DNA of 64,000 nt, taken from positions 244,948,769-245,012,768 of the forward strand of contig OW240917.1 of NCBI GenBank assembly GCA_933207985.1. Direction: 5' to 3'. Both the position numbers and the translations under genes were made by a program. Within the stretch, counting starts at the first letter, position 1. Every line of letters starts with the position of its first letter. The stretch comes from Pelobates cultripes (Eukaryota > Chordata > Amphibia > Anura > Pelobatidae). The notes below the pieces were generated by a model. That model was not told where the DNA came from and made no database searches. It saw only the letters and a program-made list of their open reading frames with translations. Shown here piece after piece: positions 21,651 through 33,800 of the stretch.

Positions 21651-22129
21651 TGGGGGTGGAGGTGGGGGCACATTAGTTAATAAATATCCCCCCTTCTTAC
21701 CTTATGTAGCGGGGGGGACCATGCTGCTGCCTTCCCTGGTGGTCCAGTGGAGGTGGGGGCAGATTACTTAATATCCCCCCTCCCTTATTAACTTATGTAG
21801 GGAAGGGGGGTCCTTTCTGTCTTCCCTGGTGGTCCAGTGGTGAGTTAACTTTAGCCTGCGGGGCTAGAGTTCACTCTCGCGAGATCTGAGCCTTGCCACG
21901 GCAACGCTCAGATCTCGCGAGAGGAACCCGGCAGAGCTGCCGGCAATAGCTCCCCGGGTCCTCTCCTGCCTCTCTCACTGCCTGTGGGTCAGTGGGGAGG
22001 GAGGCTGAGAGCAGAGAAAGCGCTCGGATAGCGCCGGCTCTGCATGAGCCGACAGGGGGGATCCTGAGATCTCCCCTGCCGGTCTCACTCCATAGGTGTG
22101 CCACGGGGATTAGGGTGTGCCTACGAGTG

Positions 22130-22270
22130 AGATACACACACAGTGAGATACACACACACACAGTCAGATATACACACATACAGCCAGATATACATACACA
22201 CACACAGTCAGATACACACACACACACACAGTCCGATATACACACACACTGACACAAACACACACAGTCA
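22130..22270. repeat. CACACA microsatellite with AGATA spacers
   Basis: Units CACACACAGTCAGATA inside the hAT element at 19710-22688. Confidence 0.85.
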
Positions 22271-22696
22271 TATGACTTCACATAGTTTAGCCACCCTCCT
22301 TACCTTTACAGAAGTGTGGCTTCCCTGTAGTCCAGTGGGAGCTGGATGGTTGAGATTGATGGGAGTCTTCTTCTTGGTCTGTACCTTCTCCTTCTCTCCA
22401 TGTATGCCTCCTCCTCCCCAGCGGCACTCTGTTAATTGGGAGGAAGTGACCTCACAACACTTCCTCCCAGCAGGCAGGAAGACAGGGGCTCGGTCAGGAG
22501 CTCTCTTAAAGGGCTGGACCCCTGATTACATCACATGCTGCAGCCCACCAGGATATTTATCAGTATCCCGGTGGGCTGTTCAGACCTGACTGCGGGCAGG
22601 GGGCCCACAGGGCAGCTGCTTTGGGCCCCCCAGGAGCAACTGGGCCCGGGGCAGCTGCCCCGTTTGCCCCTTGTTAAAGACGGTCCTGCTCCTACA

Positions 22697-25600
22697 ATGC
22701 CGTGAATGGGGACATGTTCACTAAACAACAAGCAGCCAGTGACTGGGTAGCTAGGTTAGTATTTAGTGAGTATCTGGTGGGGTTAGAAAAACGAACAAAC
22801 GGGTGGATGGATAGATCACTGTCCACTGTGGTCAGTGGGTAAGGGTTTTAATTAGTAAGCAAGGGGTCTTATTGTCCAACCCAGCTGCCACCGGATCTGC
22901 TAATTAATAAACCAGGAATCAGACATAGTGTCTATTTTTATTGTCATGTAGTAGCTGGCCAGTTGATAGTGGCTGTAGGTTCTGTTTTGAGGACCGGCCT
23001 CCACTTACAGCATGGACAGTGAGGGTATGGGGAACGTGCATAGACTCCTTTCTACTAATATGGGGGTCAGGTTTTTTTTTAAAGTATTTTTTCGCTGGTT
23101 ACTAGAGCTGCCAATGCAGAAATAGTCAAAAATGAAAAAGACTTCTCAACAGCTTTTACTGTCGATTCCAACAGGTCCATTAAGCGGGTTCTACATTCCC
23201 ATTTACTGGTATTAAATCGCTGAAGCTTATATTTCAAAGTAAAATACAGGTTTAAATTCATTATCCAAAACAATTTATTTTGGATCTTGATAAACCATTT
23301 ATGGTGTGAACTATATTGAACTTAACCATTAAATGGCTCATTGGGAGCAGAAAAACAACCAACACAAATCGGCTGATATTAAATCGAGACCATGGTTTAC
23401 TATTTAAGCAAGTGGCAAAGGTTATCTACCCGCTGATATAAAATATGGGTAAATACCTATTCATGTTCATAAATAGGAGGTAAATAGCTATCTACAATGA
23501 TATATATCTATGGTACTTTAAATTGCTCATACATCTTACATAAAACATAACCTTTACTTGAAAATAACCATATGTGCAAATTATAAAAATAATTCTTGTT
23601 TAATTATCCATGTGGGCATTTTTCTGTGTGAGCAATTTACAACTGTGTTTTTTTTTTGTGGGCAATTTTCCCTGATTTTCCCCATTCCCCAAAATATTTC
23701 CATTGCTAATGGTCTCGTATTTAACCCCTTAAGGACACATGACATGTGCGACATGTCATGATTCCCTTTTATTCAAGAAGTTTTGTCCTTAAGGGGTTAA
23801 TAGCCTCTTTCCATTTCTCCATGTCCAATCCCCTTTTTCTCCTTCATTAGGAAATTGTTTTTTTGACCTCATTTTGCTGAGTAGGACTATGGGTAAGTGA
23901 CCATATTTCTCAGTTTGTGAGAAACAGCACTGGCTTGTAAATGTCACCTCTCTTTCACTTTCAAGATTCAAGATTTTAGAAGTGGTCATGGTGGTAGAGG
24001 CCTGTATGTGCACCTCTTCAGCTTTAACTGCTCCACATATAGAAATATTTGTGTGCTGGGGGCTAATAACACTGCTGACATGTGTGCCAGGCACCATAGA
24101 ACTCTGTTCTGGGCTGCCTAATATCAACTATGTGCAAAATGTATGCAATGAACATACAAAGGTTCTTACTTGCATGCAGCACCTGAAAGGGGAAAAGTTT
24201 ATCTCAATGCTTGTCTATGAGGAGATGCTAATTGGCCAATGGGACATTTTGTTCTGCCCCTGGTCCGCCTCCTTCACTGAGATCTTCAGAAATTTCCTAT
24301 GGGTAAGAATTGTGATTGGCTGAGATCGTCACTTCTGATGATGTTAGCCAAGAAGGCAGATCGGGGCAGAACCAGCAGCAGCAGACAAAAATAAAGGTAG
24401 ATTTGACTATAGTTAGGGGAACAGTTAGGCTAGATAGTGTTTTTAACACTGTAGGGTCAGGAATATATGTTTGTGTAGTGACCTTGTAGTGTTTTTTTTA
24501 ATAATCTTTCCTTCCCTCCCCTTACAAGCCTAGAAAGGTCCAATCAAATGCTTCTCTACGAGAAGCATTAGATTTGACCATGAGCAGTTATCCATGATGT
24601 TGACGGAGGTATGAAAGGCAGCACTGGGTGCTTCAATCTGCGAGGGTTCCAGGTAAGTTTAATACTTTATTTACAAAGTTATAAGGGGGGGACCCAGTAA
24701 ATAATGCCCAGTAATTGTAAACCAGAAACCACATGTTTACAAAAAGGATTAACGTAACCCTCTAACGGTGTTTTTGTTTCTGCAGATACGACTTTTAATT
24801 CTAAAATAATCTCAATGTAACATGTTAAACTTAATTCTGGATTATCGTGATCTCCAGTTAAGCTATAAATCAGCCATTCAAAGAGATGTATTAAGATTTT
24901 ACTTTACTGTCAGTTCATATATGTTTTGCATTAGTTTTACTCTTGGCAAATAAAAAGTGTTCATTCATTCGCTGTGACTGAAATTTGGACAGGACGATTA
25001 CCCACAGACAAAGCGTATTAGCAAGTGATCGTTATGCTGTCAATTGCAGTCAAGCCAAACCTTCAAACACACTTTAACGACTAATTATAGCCAAATGAAG
25101 AGTTAGTGGTTATTAATTCGACTTGGCCTGCAATGAAGACATATGTGGAATTTTAGTCTCGATGTTGGAACATCTCCTGGTGATTAAATGGACCCATGAA
25201 TAATTATTCTTTCTTTACAACAAAGAGATTAGTGTTTAACAACCCTGAACGTTCTACAACGTTCTTGATTAATTGCTACAAATTACATTTTGTACGAGGC
25301 CCTATTGTAATGTTTAGACACATGCAATGCTTTTGTAATCCATTTGAGAGTGGACATCAAACTCCATAATGCTTAATCGGCATCAGGTTTGTAGTAACAT
25401 AGGTAGATCATGTTCATTTATTGTTTATCTCTCTTCTCCTATCTCCATTTCTCGGTTCCTCTCCTCTGACCTCCACTTCCCACACTCTCTCTTGTTCTAT
25501 TAACATTACAATCCATCAACACTTTCCTTCTCTCTTCTTTATAGCCAGTATTCTTTATTTTCTCAAATTTTCTCTTTCCCAATTACCACTTTGTCTTACT

Positions 25601-26250
25601 TCGTCATCCTCTCCTCTGACTTTCCCCATCATTACTTCTCCAAATTTCTTCTTACACCATCACCTTCTTTTTTCTCTTTTTGCCAGCTGCCTCCTCTCGT
25701 GTCGCTCTCCTCCTCAGTTCTTTTGAGTGTGTTCTCTCTCTGTCTGGTCCAACTTTCTCATCCACCAGTTCACTAACCCGTCTTACTGATCAAAGACACG
25801 CGTCAGAAAATTCTTTCAATCTCAGCCTTCTGGTAGTCTACACTTTCTAGAAATGCAAATAAACTAATGGTGGGAATGAAACTAAAAAATCTTTTTACAA
25901 ATTTGTCTCATGGCATTTAATTTCCAAACATTCCTGAGATTTTTTTGTTTCCTTTTACGGATATTCATTCTTTACAAAAAATGACCTGTTGTTTTATTAA
26001 TGATTCAGGGTCAAAGTGTGTCAAAATAAATATCTCCCAGGCCTAATCATATCTCATGTCCCAAGAATTTACATTTAGGGTTCTAACAAAAGATATAGTC
26101 ATTCACAAAACAATTGCTCAAATTCCAATATTGTATCCTTGTTTAGAGGCCATTTATGGTATTGAGAAAATCGTGCTAATCCGTAGGGTTCCTAGTCTAG
26201 TGAAGATATGTACAGTGGCTATTGGTAAACACTACTGCAATTTTATCTGA
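22697..26250. other. Intergenic, no gene recognised; includes a pyrimidine-rich tract
   Basis: Apart from the short MITE at 23721-23800, no defined element or gene was found. 25420-25790 is strongly C/T-rich on the + strand. 24720-25400 is complex, repeat-free sequence (see findings). Confidence 0.45.
23721..23800. mobile_element. Short TTAA-flanked palindromic MITE (CCCCTTAAGG family)
   Basis: TTAACCCCTTAAGGACAC to CTTAAGGGGTTAA; same 80-bp family as 12708-12787, in the opposite internal orientation. Confidence 0.8.
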
Positions 26251-26253
26251 TTC

Positions 26254-26514
26254 TTAAAGGAACACTACAGACACCCAGACTATTTTATCTCAATGAAGTG
26301 GTCTGGGTGCCATGTACCACCTGTATAACCCTACAGGACCTCAACCAAAGAGAGGAAGCTTCAAGGAGTAGAGACTTTTGCAGCGAGGGAAACAGGGTAA
26401 GTACATTCACCTTTTTAACCCTGGCTGCAGGGGCCCGGTCACCTAAACGGTAACTAAGGCACCATAGCGTTAAAAATACGTATTTGTATTCTTAACACGT
26501 TAGTGTCCTTTTAA
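26254..26514. mobile_element. T2-type MITE
   Basis: TTAAAGGAACACTACAGACAC at the left and TTAGTGTCCTTTTAA at the right, with the family tract CAATGAAGTGGTCTGGGTGC inside. Confidence 0.75.
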
Positions 26515-27220
26515 CTTGATAAAATAAAATGTGAGATAGATCCTGGTAGGATTGCTACAAAATTTTTTTGGAAGTGAAGGAGTTAATTTGCAGTCTATGT
26601 ATCGAAGTGAAGTTCCCCTGACCTTCTAATTTACATTAAAGTTGACTCTGTTTTTAATATTTTTTATTAACCATGATTTGGATTCATGATCCAAGAACTT
26701 GAGTTTTCAAAATGAGACAGTCATAGGGCGCTTTGAGTTTCCTTTGCTCCCAATGTCCGGTGTAGGCTTTGCCATCCTGCATCTTAGTAAAAAGAACTTT
26801 TTCAATCACCTAAATCACCTACTTCTACAGAGAAATAACATGTATGGGTCAGATCTACGCAAGGAAAAGTTATGAGAACACAAGGTACATGTTTCAAACC
26901 ACTAAAGTGGACTATAACCACTACAGCCCCTTGTAGTGATTATGGTACTAGTAGACTGTGGGTGCGACTTTTGGTACAGTGACAAATCATTTTCGAGCCT
27001 CTCAGAATGTTAAAATATGGATAGAATTAATATTGCTAACATTGATGTGCATGGTCCTGTCATGGGACGTGGTCACAGTCCAGTAACAGAGACAATATGT
27101 AAAATTTAAGGTCACAATAGCCAAAATGGAAAAATTATTTAGCTTAGCTTCACTTTAAGTTTGACTACTCTGCTCTTAAATTTGACATTCACCTTGAATT
27201 CTCACTTTAGTGAAAAGCCG

Positions 27221-27680
27221 TTAAAGGGACACTGTAGGCACCCAGACCACGTCAGCTCATTGAAGTAGTCTGGGTGCAGTATCCCTTTTGCACTTAGTGC
27301 TAGAGAAATGTTTACATTGCAGCACTAAGTCTGCCCTCTGTGGCTGTCTACCAGACAGCCACTAGAGGGCTTCCTGAATCGAAACATACCTTTGGTCCGG
27401 TATCTGACGTTGGATGTTCTCACATTCTGCATGAGGACCTTCAGCGTCAGATGATTCCCCATAGGAAAGCATTGATTCAATGCTTTCCTATGAGGAGGTC
27501 TAATGCGCACAGTGGCATTTGCCGCGCATGCGCATAAGCACCTGCTCATTGCAGGACGGAGGAGGGGGCGGATCGTCGACCCAGCGCCAAAGTACATTGG
27601 CGCGAGGGATGGGGTTGGCAGGGGAAATTACAGTGCCAAGAACACAGATTTGTATTCCTGAAACTAGACTATCCCTTTAA
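27221..27680. mobile_element. T2-type MITE
   Basis: TTAAAGGGACACTGTAGGCAC at the left and AGACTATCCCTTTAA at the right. It contains a paired GTCTACCAGACAGCCACTAG stem and GGAAAGCATTGATTCAATGC. Confidence 0.8.
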
Positions 27681-27687
27681 TATAGTG

Positions 27688-27823
27688 CAGGCATAGGCAA
27701 CCTTCGGCACTCCAGATGTTTTGGACTACACCTCCCATGATGCTTTACCAGCATTATGGGTGTAAGAGCATTATGGAGGATGCAGTCCACAACATATGGA
27801 GTGCCAAAGGTTGCCTATCCCTG
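27688..27823. mobile_element. Palindromic hAT-like MITE
   Basis: Starts CAGGCATAGGCAACCTTCGG and ends AAAGGTTGCCTATCCCTG, inverted copies of each other. Flanked by similar AT-rich octamers (ATATAGTG / TTATAGTG), consistent with an 8-bp duplication. Confidence 0.75.
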
Positions 27824-28051
27824 ATTATAGTGTATCCAACCCATAGGGAGCAAAAAAGAGGCAATTTGAGTGCAGACAACCAGAAGTGTGCCCCAAGGCC
27901 AGGAATTATATATATAGATATATATATATATAAATACACACAATTATGATGTATTCTATTTTTTTATAAAGCTCTGAATACTTTTTTTCTCTGTTTGGAA
28001 TCCTGAGCTCTCTGTTCTAACAATTCTCGATACATCATTATTCTTACATAT

Positions 28052-28131
28052 TCAACCCCTTAATGACCAAACTTCTGGAATAAAAGGGAATCATGACATG
28101 TCACACATGTCATGTGTCAATAAGGGGTTAA
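28052..28131. mobile_element. Short palindromic MITE (CCCCTTAAGG family), left end mutated
   Basis: Nearly identical in its core (CATGACATGTCACACATGTC) to 12708-12787. The left TTAA is TCAA here. Confidence 0.75.
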
Positions 28132-28139
28132 AAATACGA

Positions 28140-29825
28140 CATTCGTACATTTCTCCTCACAGACTGATAAAATATAGTTTTTTTTTTTACATTTTGACAA
28201 GTAACAGTAAAAGATAAGGAGAGAAGATATAATTACAACACATTTTTTTAGTGGACAGTCATACTTTCTCATTTATTTAGGTTTTGTAGCCTTCATCCTG
28301 CCAGGTCTGGGTCTGCTGGCTTTTAAAAGTGGAAAATATTTGTAGTTTGGGTAAAATAGTTTATGTGCATTTTTATACTAAATTCCTCCATCTATTTCCA
28401 AAGTTTTTACTGCTAGTTCAGTTTAGTAAGTTTGGTAGATATTTGAAGAATGTAAAATGTACTGAGGTGCTAACGATCATCAGATCCCTCTGGGACACTA
28501 ACTGAAAAAAATGAGTCAGTTACTTCTTTTTTTATTGAACGTAACGTCACGCTGCGGGTTGTTTTCTACTGAAACAGTTGCACAATATCTTAGTAATATT
28601 TTCTCAAACGAGAGATTGTGTTGCCTAACAATAAACTACACTGAATTAGAGGCTCGGATCTTTGGAAGGCAAATCACATTATACATGAGATTCCTCTGCG
28701 ACCCAAATAAGGGATGCATAGCAAAATATTTTATTTTTTTTGTGCAGAAAATAAATCTGTTGGACAAAATCAATTATTCACCAAAGTGTAAAATGTGGAA
28801 ATTCAAAATGACTGGGAATATCACTTTAAATAAATTATGAATTCCTTGCAATTAACACTTTGGTAAATAAACCTGTCTGTCACCTAATGAGATATTTTTT
28901 GCTGATGCTGTTGCACATTGAACTTGTGATATGTCCTCAGTGAGCAGATAGGTTAGTCTAACACAATTAACTGATTAAAAAGTAAAATGGAGCCATGGTA
29001 CTTCCGGTTAGGAAAGATACTATTAAGATGGATACCTGAATAATGATCTTTGTACCTATGGATGCAAACTATAACTATCTTCATGAGTTTATTACCGCTA
29101 TATCATTGTGCTTGTGTTAGAGACTTTATTACACCTGTACACAAAATTCTTACCTGTTCTCTTCGATAGACTTAAAAATGAAAATAAAGATTGTCAAAAA
29201 AATAAAAAAGCAAAATGGAGGTCGAGATCTCAGGGGGAGATGGTCGATAGAGTAAATTTTATGCTCGCTAAATTCTTTGAAATTGAAAATATCTAATCTG
29301 TTTAATGACAGACGCACAGTGAAACAAACTGGACACTTTAAGCGAGGAAAACAGATTATGTACAAAATTTATCTGTCCCATTCGACGTCTAAAGGTGCAA
29401 GTCCGCCGACTGTGTGCCACCTCGAATTGCATCATTTACTGGCATAAAACATACAAAATAGTGGAACTTACAATCCTATTATGACTTTTATACAATGCAA
29501 AATTAAAGGACATCTTAATGAAGTGTTCTGGGCACACTAGTCCTACACTTTCAACTATTTAATGTAAGATAATATCCCTTTAATACAGCTCTAATGGCTG
29601 TCTTCTTGATTGCCACTTTAGGTGCTAACAGCATATGATTGCAGGATATCGGAGTTTTGCTGCGCATGTGCTCTCCAATCCAATACTTCTCTATGAGAAA
29701 GCACTCGATTGGACAAGATCGCAGGTGTTGCCTGCGTGTTTTGCTTTGCATGTTTTTTTTTTGGGTGTATATAAAAATCTTGGCTGACAATAGCTGCTAA
29801 ACTTCTTAAACCAGCACTTTTATAA
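28140..29825. other. Intergenic, no gene recognised
   Basis: AT-rich. The frame at 28511-28840 (109 residues) matches no domain I recognise and lacks splice or homology support. Confidence 0.45.
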
Positions 29826-29829
29826 AATG

Positions 29830-30345
29830 TTAAAGTGATTCTATAGTGTCAGGAAAACAAAGCTGTTTTCCTGGCACTATAGGTTCCAACAGCGCCCCCT
29901 CACTTGCGCTCCACCTCCTCCTACGCCAAAGGGGTTAAAACACCTTCAGTCACTTACCTGAATTCAGCGGTGGTTCAAGCTCTGCCCACACTCCTCCCCG
30001 GCAAGCGGGGAAGACCAAATGGCCGCTATTGCATTAGGATTTCCCCATAGGAAAGCCTTAAGCAATGCTTTCCTATTGGAATTCCAGTGACGCTGGAGGT
30101 CCTCATGCAGAGCGTGAGGACGTCCACTGTCATTTAAATGATCAAAAGTTGTCTAAGCACCCAGAAGTCCTTTTAGTGGCTGTCTGGTAGACAGTCACTA
30201 AAGGAGGAGTTAACCCTAGCAGGTAATCATTGCAGTTTCTGAGAAACTGCAATAATTACTACTCTAGGGTAAAGGGACATGGGACATTGCACCCAGACCA
30301 CTTCAATGAGCTGAAATGGTCTGGGTGCCTACAGCGTCCCTTTAA
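29830..30345. mobile_element. T2-type MITE
   Basis: TTAAAGTGATTCTATAGTGTC at the left and TACAGCGTCCCTTTAA at the right. It carries the family body (GGAAAGCC...; GAGGTCCTCATGCAGAGCG) and ends about 400 bp before the CCN5 start codon, so it may lie in the proximal promoter. Confidence 0.8.
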
Positions 30346-30650
30346 GGAAGGACACACCCGTCACAGTAAAGCACTTGAGCAAACGGCAGTGCTTTATGTG
30401 TTTTGAGTGTTCCGTTAATAAAAAATATGAACTGGTTCATAAAACGGGGCTTTGACAAGTTGGTAGGAATGAGCGTTTTTCCAGGCTACTCATTTTTCCC
30501 TGTTAGAACTCTGCTATTTCCTTTCTATCACTGGAAGGTGAGTGAAAACATCAGCTGGAATGTGAAATTAGGGGGGGGGGGGACTTGACAGGTATCCAAC
30601 TGCTGTGATGTTTGTATTTCAGCCCGAGAATAACATCATAGCATTGAGAT

Positions 30651-30656
30651 TATAAA
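30651..30656 (+). promoter_or_regulatory. Candidate TATA box of the CCN5-like gene
   Basis: TATAAA within GAGATTATAAACAGTGAG, about 100 bp upstream of the ATG. A start site near 30680 would give a 5' UTR of about 75 bp. Position only; no transcript evidence. Confidence 0.35.
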
Positions 30657-30754
30657 CAGTGAGTTTGGAACATTTCTGGGAGCTTGCAGAGACAAACTCG
30701 CTGCATTCCTAGCTCAGGCAAGCCATGCATTTGATAAATGTTCTGTAGATTATC

Positions 30755-30814
30755 ATGAAGGTGTTGGTGAAAAACAGATCCTGTCTGGTTTTTGTCTCCT
30801 GCTTAGTGACACAG
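30755..30814 (+). CDS. ccn5: CCN5-like exon 1 (signal peptide)
   Basis: ATG at 30755 opens 20 codons: [20 protein letters not shown], a short basic start and a hydrophobic core, ending at donor GTAAGG in phase 0. The ATG was chosen because the resulting peptide is a signal sequence and splices in phase to the IGFBP exon; ending in Thr-Gln as in the human protein supports the junction. Confidence 0.85.
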
Positions 30815-33800
30815 GTAAGGAGATACATTCTTCACACTTTCATGTTACTATGGCTTTAAGTAATTAATGGCTCTCTATTACTATTAAAAAAGATCTGCAT
30901 ATTTTCTCATAATCGTTTAAGAGTTTTATAAACATGCTTCAACTTTAGAATCCTGCCAGAAATACTGTACGTAGTTACCAATAATCTGAATGTGTCATTT
31001 CAGAATCAGGTGTGTATTACGTTTTAAATAACTCAATGTAGAGAGGTTTTGATGTTTGTCGCTTCTTTAAATTTTGTTTAAAAATTTATAATTCTGAGGT
31101 TTTTGTTTGGAGGTCAATTCATTAGCACAATGTAGCATCAAAGGAATGTTAAAATATATTGTCAATGTACACAGATCATATTTGAACTTGAGGCTGTATT
31201 AACAACGTGAAAGATACAGAGATCATGTTAACATCAGCGCTGTGGAATATGTTGGTGCCATATAAATAATTGTAAGTGTAATACTAAACATACAAAAAGA
31301 TGCATCTGTAGGAATCTGATACAGATATGTCTCCAAGAACTGATGAGTAACAGCATGGGTTTTGAGGAGGGAGACTTGTCACCAGACTCCAAATCTCAGG
31401 GGCCTTGGGGTGCTCACCCAGTGACTACATTTAGCTGGGGAAATCTGAGTGGCAATTGCTAGGCTAGAAACTGTTAAAGGAAAACTGTATTTTTTTTTTT
31501 TTTATCATTCCTGAAAATAAAAAGTGCATGTAATACAGGCCTGTTGCACATTATTTTTTAAATTGAAGCGGCACTGTCACCGTTGAAGGCCGAAATCGAA
31601 AAGTCCCCAAGTGGTGCCATAGCAGCTGGTGGTCCGATGAATGCATGGGGCAGGTAAGGGTGAGATTACTTACCTGAACCTGTCCCTCGCATGTGCTGCC
31701 ATCTTGGTCACGCTGCTCTCCTTCAGCTACTGGTGCTTCTTTTGACGGCTGCAGGTAAAAAAAAAACTCTGCCTCTTTGGTTGAGATCATGGAGATCGAT
31801 TATCTCAGCCAATCCAATGCTTCGAGATCGATTATCTCAGCAAATCCAAGTCACGCTGCTCTCCTTCAACTACTGGTGCTTCTGTTGACGGCTGCAGGTA
31901 AAAAAAAAACTCTGCCTCTTTGGTTGAGATCATCGAGATCGATTATCTCAGCCAATCCAATCATCGAGATCGATTATCTCAGCCAATCCAATAGGAAAGC
32001 AATGGGAGGCTTGTGCGCATGCCCAATCAGGTAGTCTCTCAACATCCACTGCAGGGTTAAGAGAGGGGGACACGGCACCTAGATCACTTTATTGAGATGA
32101 AGTGGTCTGGGTGACTATAGAGTCCCTTTAAATTAGCTCTTCACTTTTTGGGATTGCACGAATACTTTAGCAGATAATTGATAAGAATTTATACACACCT
32201 ATTGCTGATGTTAGCTTTAGAGCAGTCAGTCTCTATAACCGCTGGCCTGTTAATTCTCCTTCGTGACTGTTCCATTATTACTGTAATAGTTATTGGTGGG
32301 TGGCGTGGGTCCGTGATGTCCCATTTTGATGTCATGTTTCTGTTCTGTTAACACAGGGCATGTCCTGGTTCTTATTTTGGCTGAGCATAGATAGTATCTG
32401 GTTTTGCATTTGGTTTGATGGTCAGTTCTTCTGCATTATATTTTTGACAGTCAATCTGAGCAATATATGCTATCAGACTATTTTAGTACGTCCCATAAAC
32501 ATGATGGTCACTAATTATTTTATTGCAGTTTATATGATGGCCAGATGATTGGCTTAGCGCTTGCGATTATCTTATTTACATATATTTTTCTAAAACACTA
32601 ACAAAATCTGAGAGAACTTAAAACATAGACTACTAGGACACAATGTTTCTCCCACTTAAAGGATCACTATAGTGCCAGGAAAACATACTCGTTTTCCTGG
32701 CTCTATAGGGTCCTTGGGTCCCTCTCGCCCTCTGGGTCCCCCCCCTCGCCGGGCTCTAGGGAGAGGAAGGGGTTAATCCCTTACCTTTTTTCCAGCGCTG
32801 GGGACTCTCCTCTTCCTTTCCCGTCATCGGCACTACGCGCGCATTCAGCCATTCTCATAGGAAAGCATTCTCAACGCTTTCCTATGGACGCTGGCGTCTT
32901 CTCACTGTGAAAATCACAGTGAGAAGCGCGGAAGCGCCTCTAGCCGCTGACAATGAGACAGCCACTAGAGGCTGGATTAACCCATTTGTAAACATAGCAG
33001 TTTATCCTAGAGGGACCTGGCACCCAGACCACTTCATTTAAATTTTCGGTATTTTGGCTAAAATGTAAAAACATACTTTGAATTCCCAAAAACGACACTT
33101 TGAATAAGATATTTTGTCAGAGGTTTATTGTCTAAAATGGGAATTGTGAATAAAATTAGCATTTTCCTTTTCCACAATTCCCTCTTAGTGAATAAATCCC
33201 TATATTATGAAATGTTTAACACGCGGCTATAATTCTACGCACGTTAAAGATAGGGTCCATTTAATTATAGCATATACATTTATCACTTGTGAATGTAACT
33301 TCTATGGTATCCAGCTTGTGGGTGGTTATGATACTGTGCAGAAATACAAATGTAGCAACTTTTTACAATATAGGGTAACTATTTAAGGAGTGTTTAAAAA
33401 AAATAAATAAATAAACACTCCAAACACCATAACCAGTGCAGCCCGCTATTCTGTCCCAGAATAATCTGTCAAAATGTTTAGCATGGTTTGACATTTACCT
33501 GGTTCTGCTCAGCATCTCAGCTGCTTCCGATCTTCTTGAGCAGAAGAAACTGCATGATGAAGTAGGGTAGGTATTCATTATTTGACTGAGCACTCTCAGC
33601 AAATGAATGAGCTGAATGAATTTATTTCTGTATTGGACTGTAGATGTTATGGTGTTTTGAGTGTTCCTTTGATTGATTTTTTTTTAGATATGTGCTCAGC
33701 TCTGTCGAACCCCTTGCTACTGCCCGTGGATTCCACCAAGATGTCCTGTTGGTGTTCCCCTCATCATGGACGGCTGTGGTTGCTGTAGAATTTGTGCAAG

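Larger units (their letters stand above)
19710..22688. mobile_element. Large hAT element (2,979 bp) with perfect target duplication
   Basis: Terminal inverted repeats CAGGGCCATCTTTAACA and TGTTAAAGACGGTCCTG (15 of 17 inverted match), flanked by perfect 8-bp direct repeats CTCCTACA at 19702-19709 and 22689-22696. The interior is GGGCCC-rich near both ends and filled with CA (20200-20960) and TG (20960-21650) minisatellite. A segment related to the 14942-17102 element is embedded from about 20850 to 22120. No transposase frame. Confidence 0.88.

Noticed and set aside
20781..21771. 296- and 218-residue open frames on opposite strands
   Set aside because: Both are repeat translations of the TG/CA array; no domain or codon signal.
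28511..28840. 109-residue open frame between ada and CCN5
   Set aside because: No recognisable domain, AT-rich codons, no promoter or splice support.
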